DNA of 64,000 nt from the NCBI GenBank assembly GCA_944321465.1, contig CALULL010000011.1, forward strand, positions 30,800 through 94,799, in the 5' to 3' direction. Under the pieces are notes generated by a model, which ran no database searches, was not told where the DNA came from, and saw only the letters and a list, made by a program, of their open reading frames with translations. The position numbers were made by a program, and so were the translations under genes. Origin of the DNA: an uncultured Bacteroides sp. GTDB taxonomy: Bacteria > Bacteroidota > Bacteroidia > Bacteroidales > Bacteroidaceae. Positions 42,564 to 50,323 of this stretch are shown piece after piece (positions within the stretch are counted from its first letter, which is position 1; the number at the start of each line of letters is the position of its first letter).

Positions 42564-42673
42564 CGCCCGGCACGACGCGAACGGGCTTTCCTGTGCCCCC
42601 TCGGCAGCACACCTGTGCCCGCCGGGGAGCAGAGGAGAGCCACCAAGGGAGCACACCTGTGCCCCCGCAGCGG
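42564..42673. repeat. 22-bp periodic repeat cluster H (5 units)
   Basis: Unit starts at 42564 (degenerate), 42586, 42608, 42630 and 42652. Cores CTTTCCTGTGCCC, CACACCTGTGCCC (twice) and CAGAGGAGAGCC. GGGCACAGG/CCTGTGCCC-type hairpins can form within and between units. It begins 5 bp after the MaoC-like stop and lies between convergent genes. Confidence 0.85.
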
Positions 42674-42864
42674 CTTGCCAGCCCCCCTTCTCCACCTACA
42701 GAAACACCCCCGGACGCATGAACTACTTCCCCCTGCCGCCCGCTACCAGCTGCTACCGAGCCAGACCGACGCACACACCAAATGCCCACTCCCGCGACCT
42801 GCCACATGCCCTGCGGCAGGCCAAGAAGCGGTGGAAATGAACGGAACGAGACAACTGCGGAAGC
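42674..42864. other. Remainder of the maoC/radical-SAM convergent spacer
   Basis: Together with cluster H this makes a gene-free stretch of about 305 bases. Nothing recognisable is seen between 42674 and the radical-SAM stop codon. In particular, the partner gene usually beside this radical-SAM family is not present. Confidence 0.5.
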
Positions 42865-44139
42865 CTACTCGCCAAAGTCGAACCGCAACTGCCGCCCCAG
42901 GTTCCCGGACGACCGCCGCCCGCCGCCGGGCAGCAGCAACCGGCGCACGCCCTGCGGAGTCAGCTCGTTGACGGTCTGCCCCGCAGGCAGGTCGCGGCAT
43001 TCCAGGAAGTAGCGTGCCTTCTTCATCACCACTCCCATCTTTTTCAGCTCGGCAAAGCCAAGACGGCCGAAACGGCGCGAGGCCACAATGAGGCTGGCCG
43101 ACTTCAGCCCCACGCCGGGCACACGCAGCAACAGCTCGTAGTCGGCCCGGTTGGGGTCGACGGGAAACAACTCGGGATGGCGCAAAGCCCATGACAGCTT
43201 GGGGTCGATGTCGAGGTCGAGCAGGGGCGCAGCGTCGTCCACAATCTCTTCTACGTCAAAGTGGTAGAAACGGAGCAACCAGTCGGCCTGATACAGGCGG
43301 TTCTCGCGCAACAGCGGGGGCTGCTTGGGGACGGGAAGGCGGGGGTCGGAAGTGTTGACGGGCACATAGCCCGAGTAGTAGACACGGCGCATACTGGAAC
43401 GTCGGTAGAGGGCCGAGGACAGGCGCAGGATGTCGCAGTCGGTCTCGCCCGTCGCCCCAACAATCATCTGCGTGCTCTGCCCGGCGGGGGCAAAGCGGGG
43501 CGTGTGGCGGAAACGGGCGCGTTCCTCTTTGTAGCGGACTACGCCCTGCTGGATGTAGCGCATGGGGGCGAAGACGCTGGCATGGTCCTTCTCGGGGGCC
43601 AGGAGCCGCAGGTTCTCTTCGCGGGGGATTTCGATGTTGACGCTCAGGCGATCGGCGTAGCGTGCGGCCTCGTCCACCAGCTCCCGGCTGGCACCGGGGA
43701 TGGCCTTCAGGTGTATGTAGCCGTTGAAGCGGTGCTGCGTGCGCAGGTCCTTGGCCACACGCACGAGACGTTCCATCGTGTAGTCGGGGTTGCGCACTAC
43801 GCCCGAGCTGAGGAACAGCCCCTCGATGTAGTTGCGGCGGTAGAACTCCATCGTCAGTTCCACCAGCTCGCTCACCGCCAGGGTAGCCCGGGGCACGTCG
43901 TTCGAACGGCGGTTGACGCAGTAGGCGCAATCGTAGATGCAATGGTTGGTGAGCATCACCTTGAGCAGGGAGATGCAGCGTCCGTCCTCGGCGAAACTGT
44001 GGCAGATGCCCCAGCCGCCCACGGTGTTGCCCACCATGCCCGCACGCCCGTGCCTCACCGTCCCGCTGCTGGAGCAGGAGACATCGTACTTGGCCGACTC
44101 GGCCAGCACTTTCAGCTTTTGCAGAACAACTTCTCTCAT
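42865..44139 (-). CDS. Putative DNA modification/repair radical SAM protein
   Basis: 424 residues. The cluster motif CIYDCAYC (Cx3Cx2C) binds the [4Fe-4S] centre used with S-adenosylmethionine. The N-terminal GICHSFAEDGRCISLLKVM and the C-terminal helix-hairpin-helix (LLRVPGVGLKSASLIVASRRFG) match the family annotated as putative DNA modification/repair radical SAM proteins. In many genomes it sits beside a partner protein with a uracil-glycosylase-like domain; here no partner adjoins it. A UDG-superfamily protein does lie about 2 kb away at 46.1 kb. Activity on DNA is inferred from the HhH domain. Confidence 0.87.
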   Translation of the reverse strand: MREVVLQKLKVLAESAKYDVSCSSSGTVRHGRAGMVGNTVGGWGICHSFAEDGRCISLLKVMLTNHCIYDCAYCVNRRSNDVPRATLAVSELVELTMEFYRRNYIEGLFLSSGVVRNPDYTMERLVRVAKDLRTQHRFNGYIHLKAIPGASRELVDEAARYADRLSVNIEIPREENLRLLAPEKDHASVFAPMRYIQQGVVRYKEERARFRHTPRFAPAGQSTQMIVGATGETDCDILRLSSALYRRSSMRRVYYSGYVPVNTSDPRLPVPKQPPLLRENRLYQADWLLRFYHFDVEEIVDDAAPLLDLDIDPKLSWALRHPELFPVDPNRADYELLLRVPGVGLKSASLIVASRRFGRLGFAELKKMGVVMKKARYFLECRDLPAGQTVNELTPQGVRRLLLPGGGRRSSGNLGRQLRFDFGE

Positions 44140-44149
44140 GTCAGAAAAA

Positions 44150-44186
44150 AAGACCGTCCCCCGACAACGACGCGGAGGGCGGTCTT
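44150..44186 (-). terminator. Terminator of the histone-H1-like gene
   Basis: On the minus strand AGACCG pairs with CGGTCT, extended by CCCTCC/GGGG-rich pairings, and is followed by seven T. It ends just before the radical-SAM start codon. Confidence 0.75.
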
Positions 44187-44270
44187 CTGTAAATCCTTTG
44201 TGTATGACAGCCGCCCGAAGGGGGCTTATTCTTTTAAAAGGTTAGCTTGTCGGCGATGTTACGCCTCGTT

Positions 44271-44444
44271 TCATTTGGCAGCTTCCAACGAAGCTTTGCG
44301 GAATGCCTTCAGGGCTTTTTCAATCTCCAACGAAGCCTTACGGGCACGAGTACCCGCAGCCTTGTTACCATTCTCTACTTGTGCATTCGCATCTTTCTCG
44401 AACGCTGAATAAAGTTCAGCGATTTGTGCAATCAATTCTTTCAT
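44271..44444 (-). CDS. Histone H1-like (Hc1-type) small protein
   Basis: 57 residues: MKELIAQIAELYSAFEKDAN, then lysine/arginine- and alanine-rich helix (KAAGTRARKASLEIEKALKAFRKASLEAAK). This is the short histone-H1-like family found throughout Bacteroides, thought to bind DNA non-specifically. It has its own strong terminator. The translation was read directly from the bases. Confidence 0.85.
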   Translation of the reverse strand: MKELIAQIAELYSAFEKDANAQVENGNKAAGTRARKASLEIEKALKAFRKASLEAAK

Positions 44445-44580
44445 GACCTTTCGTTTAATCCGTCCTTGATAATGTCTGGCAAAAATACACTCTTTCCAGA
44501 AACTAATGCAAAAAAAGGCTATCTTTTTTAGGTAGGAAATGAAAATTAGCAGCCTTCGGAGGAAATAGATGTTTTTTAGC

Positions 44581-44588
44581 TACTTTTG
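44581..44588 (+). promoter_or_regulatory. -7 box immediately before the AlbA_2 gene
   Basis: TACTTTTG ends only 5 bases before the ATG at 44594, so the transcript would start at or next to the start codon (leaderless or nearly so). Confidence 0.55.
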
Positions 44589-44593
44589 CCAGC

Positions 44594-45235
44594 ATGAAAC
44601 CACAAGACGACACAGAGTACATCCACAGCCTCATCTCGCAGGGAGAGCACCAGCAGCAAGACTTCAAGTTTGAGATATCCGATGCCCGGAAAATCGCCCG
44701 CACCCTCTCGGCCTTTGCCAACACCCAGGGCGGCAGGTTGCTTATTGGCGTGAAAGACAACGGACGCATAGCCGGGGTGCGCTCCGAAGAGGAAAGCTAC
44801 ATGATGGAAGCCGCTGCCACGCTGTATTGCCGACCAGCGGTGACATGCCAACTGCACACCTACCGCGCGGAGGGACGGCACGTGCTGGTGGCACAGGTAG
44901 AAGAAAGTGTACACAAACCCGTGTACGCCATCGACGAGGACGGGCAATGCCTGGCCTACCTGCGTATAAAGGACGAAAACATACTGGCCACGCCGGTGCA
45001 TCTGCGCATCTGGCAGCAAAACGCCCGTGCCGAAGGCGAACTGACAACCTACACCCAGCGCGAACGCCAGGTGCTCGATGCCCTCCGCGAGCACGGACTG
45101 CTGTCGCTCAACCGCTGCTGCCGACTGGCCCGCCTGCCGCGCCGCACGGGAGAACAGCTAATGGCCAAACTGGTGCGCTACGAGCTGGCCGAACCTGTGT
45201 TTGAAGGGCACAAGTTCCTATTCCGTCTGAAATAA
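44594..45235 (+). CDS. AlbA_2/Schlafen-type ATP-binding domain protein
   Basis: 213 residues. The N-terminal part (HQQQDFKFEISDARKIARTL, SAFANTQGGRLLIGVKDNGRIAGV) is the AlbA_2 domain, found in predicted transcription regulators and Schlafen-like proteins. The last 70 residues (RERQVLDALREHGLLSL, CCRLARLPRRTGEQLMAKLV) look like a winged helix. Function unknown; probably nucleic-acid-binding. Promoter placement suggests a leaderless mRNA. A conserved hypothetical gene with its own promoter follows. Confidence 0.82.
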   Translation: MKPQDDTEYIHSLISQGEHQQQDFKFEISDARKIARTLSAFANTQGGRLLIGVKDNGRIAGVRSEEESYMMEAAATLYCRPAVTCQLHTYRAEGRHVLVAQVEESVHKPVYAIDEDGQCLAYLRIKDENILATPVHLRIWQQNARAEGELTTYTQRERQVLDALREHGLLSLNRCCRLARLPRRTGEQLMAKLVRYELAEPVFEGHKFLFRLK

Positions 45236-45271
45236 TCGGTCCGCAGAACACGGCGTGTGACAAGGATTTGC

Positions 45272-45279
45272 TAACTTTG
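45272..45279 (+). promoter_or_regulatory. -7 box of the conserved hypothetical gene
   Basis: TAACTTTG, perfect TAnnTTTG, 56 bp before the ATG at 45336. Confidence 0.55.
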
Positions 45280-45335
45280 CACCCCAAGACAACGAACTAT
45301 CAACACATAACACATAAACACAACCCCACACACGT

Positions 45336-45980
45336 ATGAGCATATTCGCCAAACTATTTAACAAAGCACAAGCCGAGACGGCTTCCTCGAAAAGCGTCGA
45401 AGACTTCATGCTGCTGACACGCGTCTACTTCCAGTCGGTCATCGCCGTCAACCTGGGCATCACCAACATACGCCTCGTACCCGAGGTGGCCAACTTCAAA
45501 CGCCTGTTCAAGGTACCCACCGTGGGAGGACGTCTGGGGCAAGGGGAGAAAAACGCTGCACGAAAGATGCTGATGCAGGACTACCAGCTGAGCGAGAACT
45601 TCTTTAAGGAAATAGACTCATCCATAAGGAAACACTGCCGCACGGTAAACGAAATACAGTCCTACCTCTTTCTGTTCCAAGGCTTCACAGGCGACTTGAT
45701 GATGCTGATGGGCAACCTGATGCAATGGAAGCTGCGCTTGCCTTCGTTCTTCAAGAACGCCTTGCGCACCATGACCGAAAAGACTATCCACGACATCTGC
45801 ACAAAAACCGTATGGAAGAAGGACGACGTGCACAAAACCGCAGCAGCCGTGCGCCAATACCGGGAACGGCTGGGCTACTCCGAACAGTGGATGACGGAGT
45901 TTACCTTCACCATCCTCATGCAGGCCAAACGCGAAAAGAGGAAGTCCGAAGACAACAACAACACGGACACAAAGAAATAA
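45336..45980 (+). CDS. Conserved hypothetical protein
   Basis: 214 residues, mainly predicted helical, no signal peptide and no membrane segment. Begins MSIFAKLFNKAQAETASSKS, ends in a charged tail (KREKRKSEDNNNTDTKK). FFKEIDSSIRKHCRTVNEI and the aromatic LQSYLFLFQGF region are the most distinctive. I recall similar proteins in Bacteroidales genomes but no function. Its neighbours (AlbA_2, UDG-like protein) do not suggest one. Confidence 0.75.
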   Translation: MSIFAKLFNKAQAETASSKSVEDFMLLTRVYFQSVIAVNLGITNIRLVPEVANFKRLFKVPTVGGRLGQGEKNAARKMLMQDYQLSENFFKEIDSSIRKHCRTVNEIQSYLFLFQGFTGDLMMLMGNLMQWKLRLPSFFKNALRTMTEKTIHDICTKTVWKKDDVHKTAAAVRQYRERLGYSEQWMTEFTFTILMQAKREKRKSEDNNNTDTKK

Positions 45981-46095
45981 CCCGTGCCGAGACCGCATCG
46001 GCACAAGTCCCCGGAAACGGGAAGCAGGAAGGTTCGTCACAGACTGCCGCCGCACGGCCCGTCCTGCTCCCCGTTTCCATCGTATATCCCCACGC

Positions 46096-46671
46096 ATGGA
46101 AACCGAACAACATCCACTGCCCCCCTTCCTGCCCACTGCGGCCCGTCTGCTGATGCTGGGCAGTTTTCCCCCACAGCGCAAACGCTGGTCAATGGAATTC
46201 TATTACCCCAACTGGAACAACGACATGTGGCGCATCATAGGGCTTGTCTTCTACGATGACAAAGAACACTTCGTGCGCCCCGGAGCCAAAGCGTTCTGCA
46301 AAGAAATGCTGGAAGACTTCTTGTATAAGAAAGGCATAGCCCTATACGACACCGCCTCAGCCGTCCAACGCCTACAAGACAACGCTTCGGACAAATACTT
46401 GCAAATCGTGCGCCCCACCGATGTCGCCGCCCTGTTGCGCGACCTCCCCCACTGTCAAGCCATCGTCACCACAGGCGAAAAAGCCACCGACACGCTCTGC
46501 GCCCAGTTCGCCTTGGAACGTCCCGGTGTAGGCTCCTTCGTCTCCTTCACGTTCGACGACCGCCACCTCCGCCTCTACCGTATGCCTTCTTCCTCAAGGG
46601 CTTACCCGCTGGCTTTGGACAAGAAAGCCGCTGTCTACCGAAGGCTGTTCCTGGACCTTCAGATGCTATAA
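46096..46671 (+). CDS. Uracil-DNA-glycosylase superfamily protein
   Basis: 191 residues. ARLLMLGSFPPQRKRWSMEF is the active-site strand of the UDG fold, in the form GSFPP, followed by FYYPNWNNDMWRI, which resembles the deoxyinosine/hypoxanthine-DNA glycosylase branch (FYYxNPxNxFW). The second motif appears as MPSSSRAYP. The family excises deaminated bases. The exact substrate cannot be read. Good candidate for DNA-repair cooperation with the radical-SAM protein 2 kb upstream, which is an inference from proximity. Confidence 0.8.
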   Translation: METEQHPLPPFLPTAARLLMLGSFPPQRKRWSMEFYYPNWNNDMWRIIGLVFYDDKEHFVRPGAKAFCKEMLEDFLYKKGIALYDTASAVQRLQDNASDKYLQIVRPTDVAALLRDLPHCQAIVTTGEKATDTLCAQFALERPGVGSFVSFTFDDRHLRLYRMPSSSRAYPLALDKKAAVYRRLFLDLQML

Positions 46672-46762
46672 CGCGGTGACAATACAGAATGCATTGAAGC
46701 AGAAACCTCCCCGCCCGTCACAAAAAAGGCACTCCGAAGCTTGCCATTTCAAAACTTTGCGT

Positions 46763-46770
46763 TACCTTTG
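46763..46770 (+). promoter_or_regulatory. -7 box of tRNA-Trp
   Basis: TACCTTTG, perfect TAnnTTTG, 12 bases before the mature tRNA 5' end. Confidence 0.65.
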
Positions 46771-46782
46771 CCGCCGGAAAAC

Positions 46783-46855
46783 ACGGGAATAGCTCAGTTG
46801 GTAGAGCATCGGTCTCCAAAACCGAGTGTCGGGAGTTCGAGTCTCTCTTCCCGTG
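46783..46855 (+). tRNA. tRNA-Trp (anticodon CCA)
   Basis: 73 bases. Acceptor stem ACGGGAA/TTCCCGT with discriminator G; D arm AGCTCAGTTGGTAGAGC; anticodon loop CTCCAAA with anticodon CCA; T loop GTTCGAGTC. The CCA end is not encoded. It is a single tRNA gene with its own promoter and hairpin terminator, not part of a tRNA cluster. Confidence 0.96.
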
Positions 46856-46862
46856 CAACGAG

Positions 46863-46898
46863 AGGCCACTGTAGACCATCATTGGTGTACAGTGGCCT
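46863..46898 (+). terminator. Terminator of tRNA-Trp
   Basis: AGGCCACTGTA pairs with TACAGTGGCCT (11 bp), followed shortly by a CTTTTT tract. Confidence 0.75.
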
Positions 46899-46960
46899 TG
46901 ATGCTTTTTGCCGGACAACATGCGTCAGGGCAGCTGATGAAAACAAGGCCATACACAAAG

Positions 46961-47022
46961 AAAGGCCGCAAAGAGACGCAACCTCACGAACAGGTGAGGC
47001 TCCGTTTCTTTACGGCCTTTTT
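46961..47022. terminator. Long bidirectional hairpin between tRNA-Trp and kbl
   Basis: AAAGGCCG pairs with CGGCCTTT. Inside, AAAGA/TCTTT and the perfect CCTCAC/GTGAGG hairpin continue the stem. TTTTT follows on the plus strand. On the minus strand it lies about 100 bases after the kbl stop, so it probably ends kbl transcription. Confidence 0.65.
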
Positions 47023-47123
47023 CCAACGTGGCAGGGAAGCAGCAACGGACAACGACAAGGCGGTTCGCACCATCGTTACCCTAAAGACTTACTTTTGCCA
47101 GCTACGCCATAAGAGAAGTTTTT

Positions 47124-48311
47124 TTACTTCAGCACGCCCAGTTCCTTACCTACCTTGATGAAGGCAGCTATGCACTTGTCGAGCTGTGGCTTCTCGTGCC
47201 CGGCGGAAATCTGTACACGGATGCGTGCCTGCCCCTTCGGAACTACAGGATAGTAGAACCCCGTCACGTATATACCCTCGTCTTGCATACGTGCGGCATA
47301 CTCCTGCGACAGTTTGGCATCGTAGAGCATCACGGCACAGATAGCACTTTGCGTAGGCTTGATGTCAAACCCGGCGGCTGTCATCTTGTCACGGAAGTAG
47401 TTGACGTTCTCAACCAGTTTGTCGTGCAGAGCGTTGCTTTCCTTCAGCATCTTGAACACTTCGAGACTGGCACCGATAACGGCAGGAGCAACCGAATTGG
47501 AGAACAGGTAAGGACGGCTACGCTGACGCAGAAGGTCAATGATTTCCTTACGTCCTGTGGTGAAGCCGCCCATAGCTCCGCCAAAGGCTTTACCCAGCGT
47601 TCCGGTGTAGATGTCTACGCGCCCATAAAGGTTGTACAATTCGCTCACGCCATGTCCCGTAGGACCTACGACACCAGCCGAGTGGGACTCGTCCACCATC
47701 ACAAGTGCGTCGTACTTCTCAGCCAAGTCGCATATCTTGTCCATCGGAGCCACATTACCGTCCATAGAGAACACGCCGTCGGTCACAATGATGCGGAAGC
47801 GTTGAGCCTGGGCTTCCTGCAGGCATTTCTCAAGTTCGGCCATGTCGGCGTTAGCGTAGCGGTAGCGTTTGGCCTTGCACAGACGCACGCCGTCGATGAT
47901 GGAGGCGTGGTTGAGGGAGTCAGAGATGATGGCATCCTCGTCCGTGAACAAGGGTTCGAACACACCGCCGTTGGCATCGAAACAAGCGGCATAAAGGATG
48001 GTGTCTTCCGTGTGGAAATACTCGGAGATAGCAGCCTCAAGCTGCTTGTGGATGTCCTGCGTGCCACAGATGAACCGAACAGAGGACATGCCGTAGCCCC
48101 GGCGTTCCATCATGTCTTGGGCAGCTTTGATGAGGCGGGGATTGTTGGACAAGCCGAGGTAGTTGTTGGCACAAAAGTTCAGCACCTCCTTGCCTTTCAC
48201 CGAGATAGCTGCTTGCTGGGGGCTTTCAATGAGCCGCTCTTCCTTGTAGAGTCCGGCTTCTTTAATCTCAGCAAGAGTCTTGCTGAGATGTTCTTGCATT
48301 TTTCCGTACAT
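47124..48311 (-). CDS. kbl: 2-amino-3-ketobutyrate CoA ligase (glycine C-acetyltransferase)
   Basis: 395 residues from MYGKMQEHLSKTLAEI. PLP enzyme of the alpha-oxoamine synthase family. PLP lysine in YTGTLGKAFGGAMGGF, DESHSAGVVG and FICGTQDIHKQLE are characteristic. It cleaves 2-amino-3-ketobutyrate with CoA to glycine and acetyl-CoA. The threonine dehydrogenase that supplies its substrate is encoded divergently next door, completing the threonine-to-glycine route. The longer ORF start at 48437 lies beyond the promoter box. Confidence 0.96.
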   Translation of the reverse strand: MYGKMQEHLSKTLAEIKEAGLYKEERLIESPQQAAISVKGKEVLNFCANNYLGLSNNPRLIKAAQDMMERRGYGMSSVRFICGTQDIHKQLEAAISEYFHTEDTILYAACFDANGGVFEPLFTDEDAIISDSLNHASIIDGVRLCKAKRYRYANADMAELEKCLQEAQAQRFRIIVTDGVFSMDGNVAPMDKICDLAEKYDALVMVDESHSAGVVGPTGHGVSELYNLYGRVDIYTGTLGKAFGGAMGGFTTGRKEIIDLLRQRSRPYLFSNSVAPAVIGASLEVFKMLKESNALHDKLVENVNYFRDKMTAAGFDIKPTQSAICAVMLYDAKLSQEYAARMQDEGIYVTGFYYPVVPKGQARIRVQISAGHEKPQLDKCIAAFIKVGKELGVLK

Positions 48312-48358
48312 AGATTTACTATTATATGTTAGAATAAGACATTTTGAAACTGTCTGCA

Positions 48359-48366
48359 CAAAGGTA
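48359..48366 (-). promoter_or_regulatory. -7 box of kbl
   Basis: CAAAGGTA on the plus strand is TACCTTTG on the minus strand, 48 bp before the kbl start. Confidence 0.6.
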
Positions 48367-48421
48367 CAGCATTTTTTCTGGAATAGCCATAGCAAAATGA
48401 TAGAAATATGGGAAAAGTGCG

Positions 48422-48429
48422 TATATTTG
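48422..48429 (+). promoter_or_regulatory. -7 box of the threonine dehydrogenase operon
   Basis: TATATTTG, TAnnTTTG, 37 bp before the ATG at 48466. Confidence 0.6.
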
Positions 48430-48465
48430 CCAGTCACTTATCAAATAACACCTTATTTAATTCGT

Positions 48466-49422
48466 ATGAAGAATATTTTGGTCATTGGAGCCACCGGACA
48501 GATAGGTTCGGAACTCACGATGGAGTTGCGCAAACGTTATGGTAACGAACATGTGGTTGCCGGATACATACCGGGAGCCGAGCCTAAGGGAATACTGAAA
48601 GACTCTGGGCCATCCGAAATTGTCGATGTAACCGACCGCACGTCCATAGAGGCAGCGGTCAAGAAGTACAACATTGATGCCATCTACAACCTGGCCGCCT
48701 TGCTGTCAGTTGTCGCCGAGAGCAAGCCCATGATGGCTTGGCGAATTGGCATCGACGGCTTGTGGAACGTCCTGGAGGCAGCCCGCGAACACGGTTGCGC
48801 GGTCTTTACGCCAAGCTCCATCGGCTCGTTTGGCGCAGAGACGCCACACGTCAAGACACCGCAAGACACCGTGCAACGTCCGCGCACGATGTACGGCGTG
48901 ACGAAAGTCACCACCGAACTGCTGAGCGACTACTACCATACCAAATATGGAGTGGACACGCGTTCGGTACGCTTCCCCGGCATCATCTCCAACGTCACCC
49001 TGCCCGGCGGCGGAACCACGGACTACGCCGTCGAAATCTACTACGCAGCCGTCAAGGGAGAGAAGTTCGTCTGCCCTGTGAAGCCCGGAACACTGATGGA
49101 CATGATGTACATGCCCGATGCCCTGAACGCCGCAATCTCGCTGATGGAAGCCGACCCCACGCGCTTGAAGCACCGCAATGCCTTCAACATCGCTTCCATG
49201 AGCTTCGGGCCGGAGACTATCTACGCGGCAATCAAGAAGTACGTCCCCGACTTCGAAATGGTCTACGAAATAGACCCGCTGAAGCAGTCCATTGCCGACA
49301 GCTGGCCCGACTGCCTGGACGACACGTGCGCCCGCCAAGAGTGGGATTGGAAACCACAGTACGATTTGGATTCCATGACGGTGGACATGCTTGAGAAGCT
49401 GCGTGCCAAGTTGAACAAATAA
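48466..49422 (+). CDS. L-threonine 3-dehydrogenase, SDR/epimerase type
   Basis: 318 residues from MKNILVIGATGQIGSELTM (NAD-binding GATGQIG). Catalytic serine/threonine region TPSSIGSFG and YGVTK (YxxxK), then VRFPGIISN, match the short-chain-type threonine dehydrogenases of Flavobacteria and Bacteroidetes, which differ from the zinc enzyme of E. coli. It oxidises L-threonine to 2-amino-3-ketobutyrate for Kbl. Divergent promoters in a 154-bp spacer could be co-regulated. First gene of a run with DUF4348, murB and a metallo-hydrolase gene. Confidence 0.9.
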   Translation: MKNILVIGATGQIGSELTMELRKRYGNEHVVAGYIPGAEPKGILKDSGPSEIVDVTDRTSIEAAVKKYNIDAIYNLAALLSVVAESKPMMAWRIGIDGLWNVLEAAREHGCAVFTPSSIGSFGAETPHVKTPQDTVQRPRTMYGVTKVTTELLSDYYHTKYGVDTRSVRFPGIISNVTLPGGGTTDYAVEIYYAAVKGEKFVCPVKPGTLMDMMYMPDALNAAISLMEADPTRLKHRNAFNIASMSFGPETIYAAIKKYVPDFEMVYEIDPLKQSIADSWPDCLDDTCARQEWDWKPQYDLDSMTVDMLEKLRAKLNK

Positions 49423-49454
49423 CTCCCGGACTTAGCTTTTACGATAAATAGTCG

Positions 49455-50309
49455 ATGAGAAAAGCTGTCCTCGGGATATGCCTGTTGACCTTCCTGTCCT
49501 CGTGCGGGGACAGGAAGGTTAAAATGGACCCCTTCGTGGCCGTAACGTCTATGATAGACTCGGTCGCAACCAAGACGAAGGAAGAACGTCCGGCAGAACC
49601 GCCTGCGGACGACAAGCCCATACACACGGAGGCCGACGAACTGTTTGACGACTTCTTCTTCACCTATGCGTCGGACTCAATCCTGCAAAAGCAACGCACC
49701 AAATTCCCTTTACCTTATTATATAGGAGACTCTGCCATCAAAATTCAGGAGGGCCACTGGGAATACCAACGCCTGTTCCCCGATGAAAACTTCTACACAT
49801 TGTTCTTCGACCGCGAAGAAGACATGGACCTGGTGGGCGACACATCGCTCAACTCGGTACAGGTAGAATGGTTCGACCTGAACAGCCGACTGTCCAGGAA
49901 ACTCTACTTCGAACGTATCAGAGGCATCTGGATGCTGGAAGCCGTCAACGAACGAGCCATGCACCGGGGAGAGAATGGAGGCTTTGTGGACTTCTACTCG
50001 CGTTTTGCCCAAGACAGCCTGTACCAAAGCAGCCACATCAGCCACACCTTGCGTTTCGTCACCATCGACCCCGACGACGAGTTCTCCATCCTTGAGACCA
50101 CCCTGAGCCTGAACCAGTGGTTTGCCTTCCGCCCCATGCTGCCCTCGGCATGGCTCACCAACATCAATTACGGACAACGCAACGACAGCACCTCCACAAA
50201 AAAAATACTGAAGGTAAACGGCATCGGGAACGGATACTCCAACGCCTTCCACTTCAAGAAACGGGAAGGGGAATGGATACTATACAAATACGAAGATACA
50301 AGCATCTGA
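49455..50309 (+). CDS. DUF4348 lipoprotein
   Basis: 284 residues. Signal with lipobox LTFLSSC (Cys17). After a linker rich in charged residues the body contains [18 protein letters not shown] and WYxR-type conserved segments of the DUF4348 family, restricted to Bacteroidetes and of unknown function. Located 32 bp after the threonine dehydrogenase and 14 bp before murB, so probably co-transcribed. Confidence 0.83.
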   Translation: MRKAVLGICLLTFLSSCGDRKVKMDPFVAVTSMIDSVATKTKEERPAEPPADDKPIHTEADELFDDFFFTYASDSILQKQRTKFPLPYYIGDSAIKIQEGHWEYQRLFPDENFYTLFFDREEDMDLVGDTSLNSVQVEWFDLNSRLSRKLYFERIRGIWMLEAVNERAMHRGENGGFVDFYSRFAQDSLYQSSHISHTLRFVTIDPDDEFSILETTLSLNQWFAFRPMLPSAWLTNINYGQRNDSTSTKKILKVNGIGNGYSNAFHFKKREGEWILYKYEDTSI

Positions 50310-50323
50310 TAACTAAACACAGA

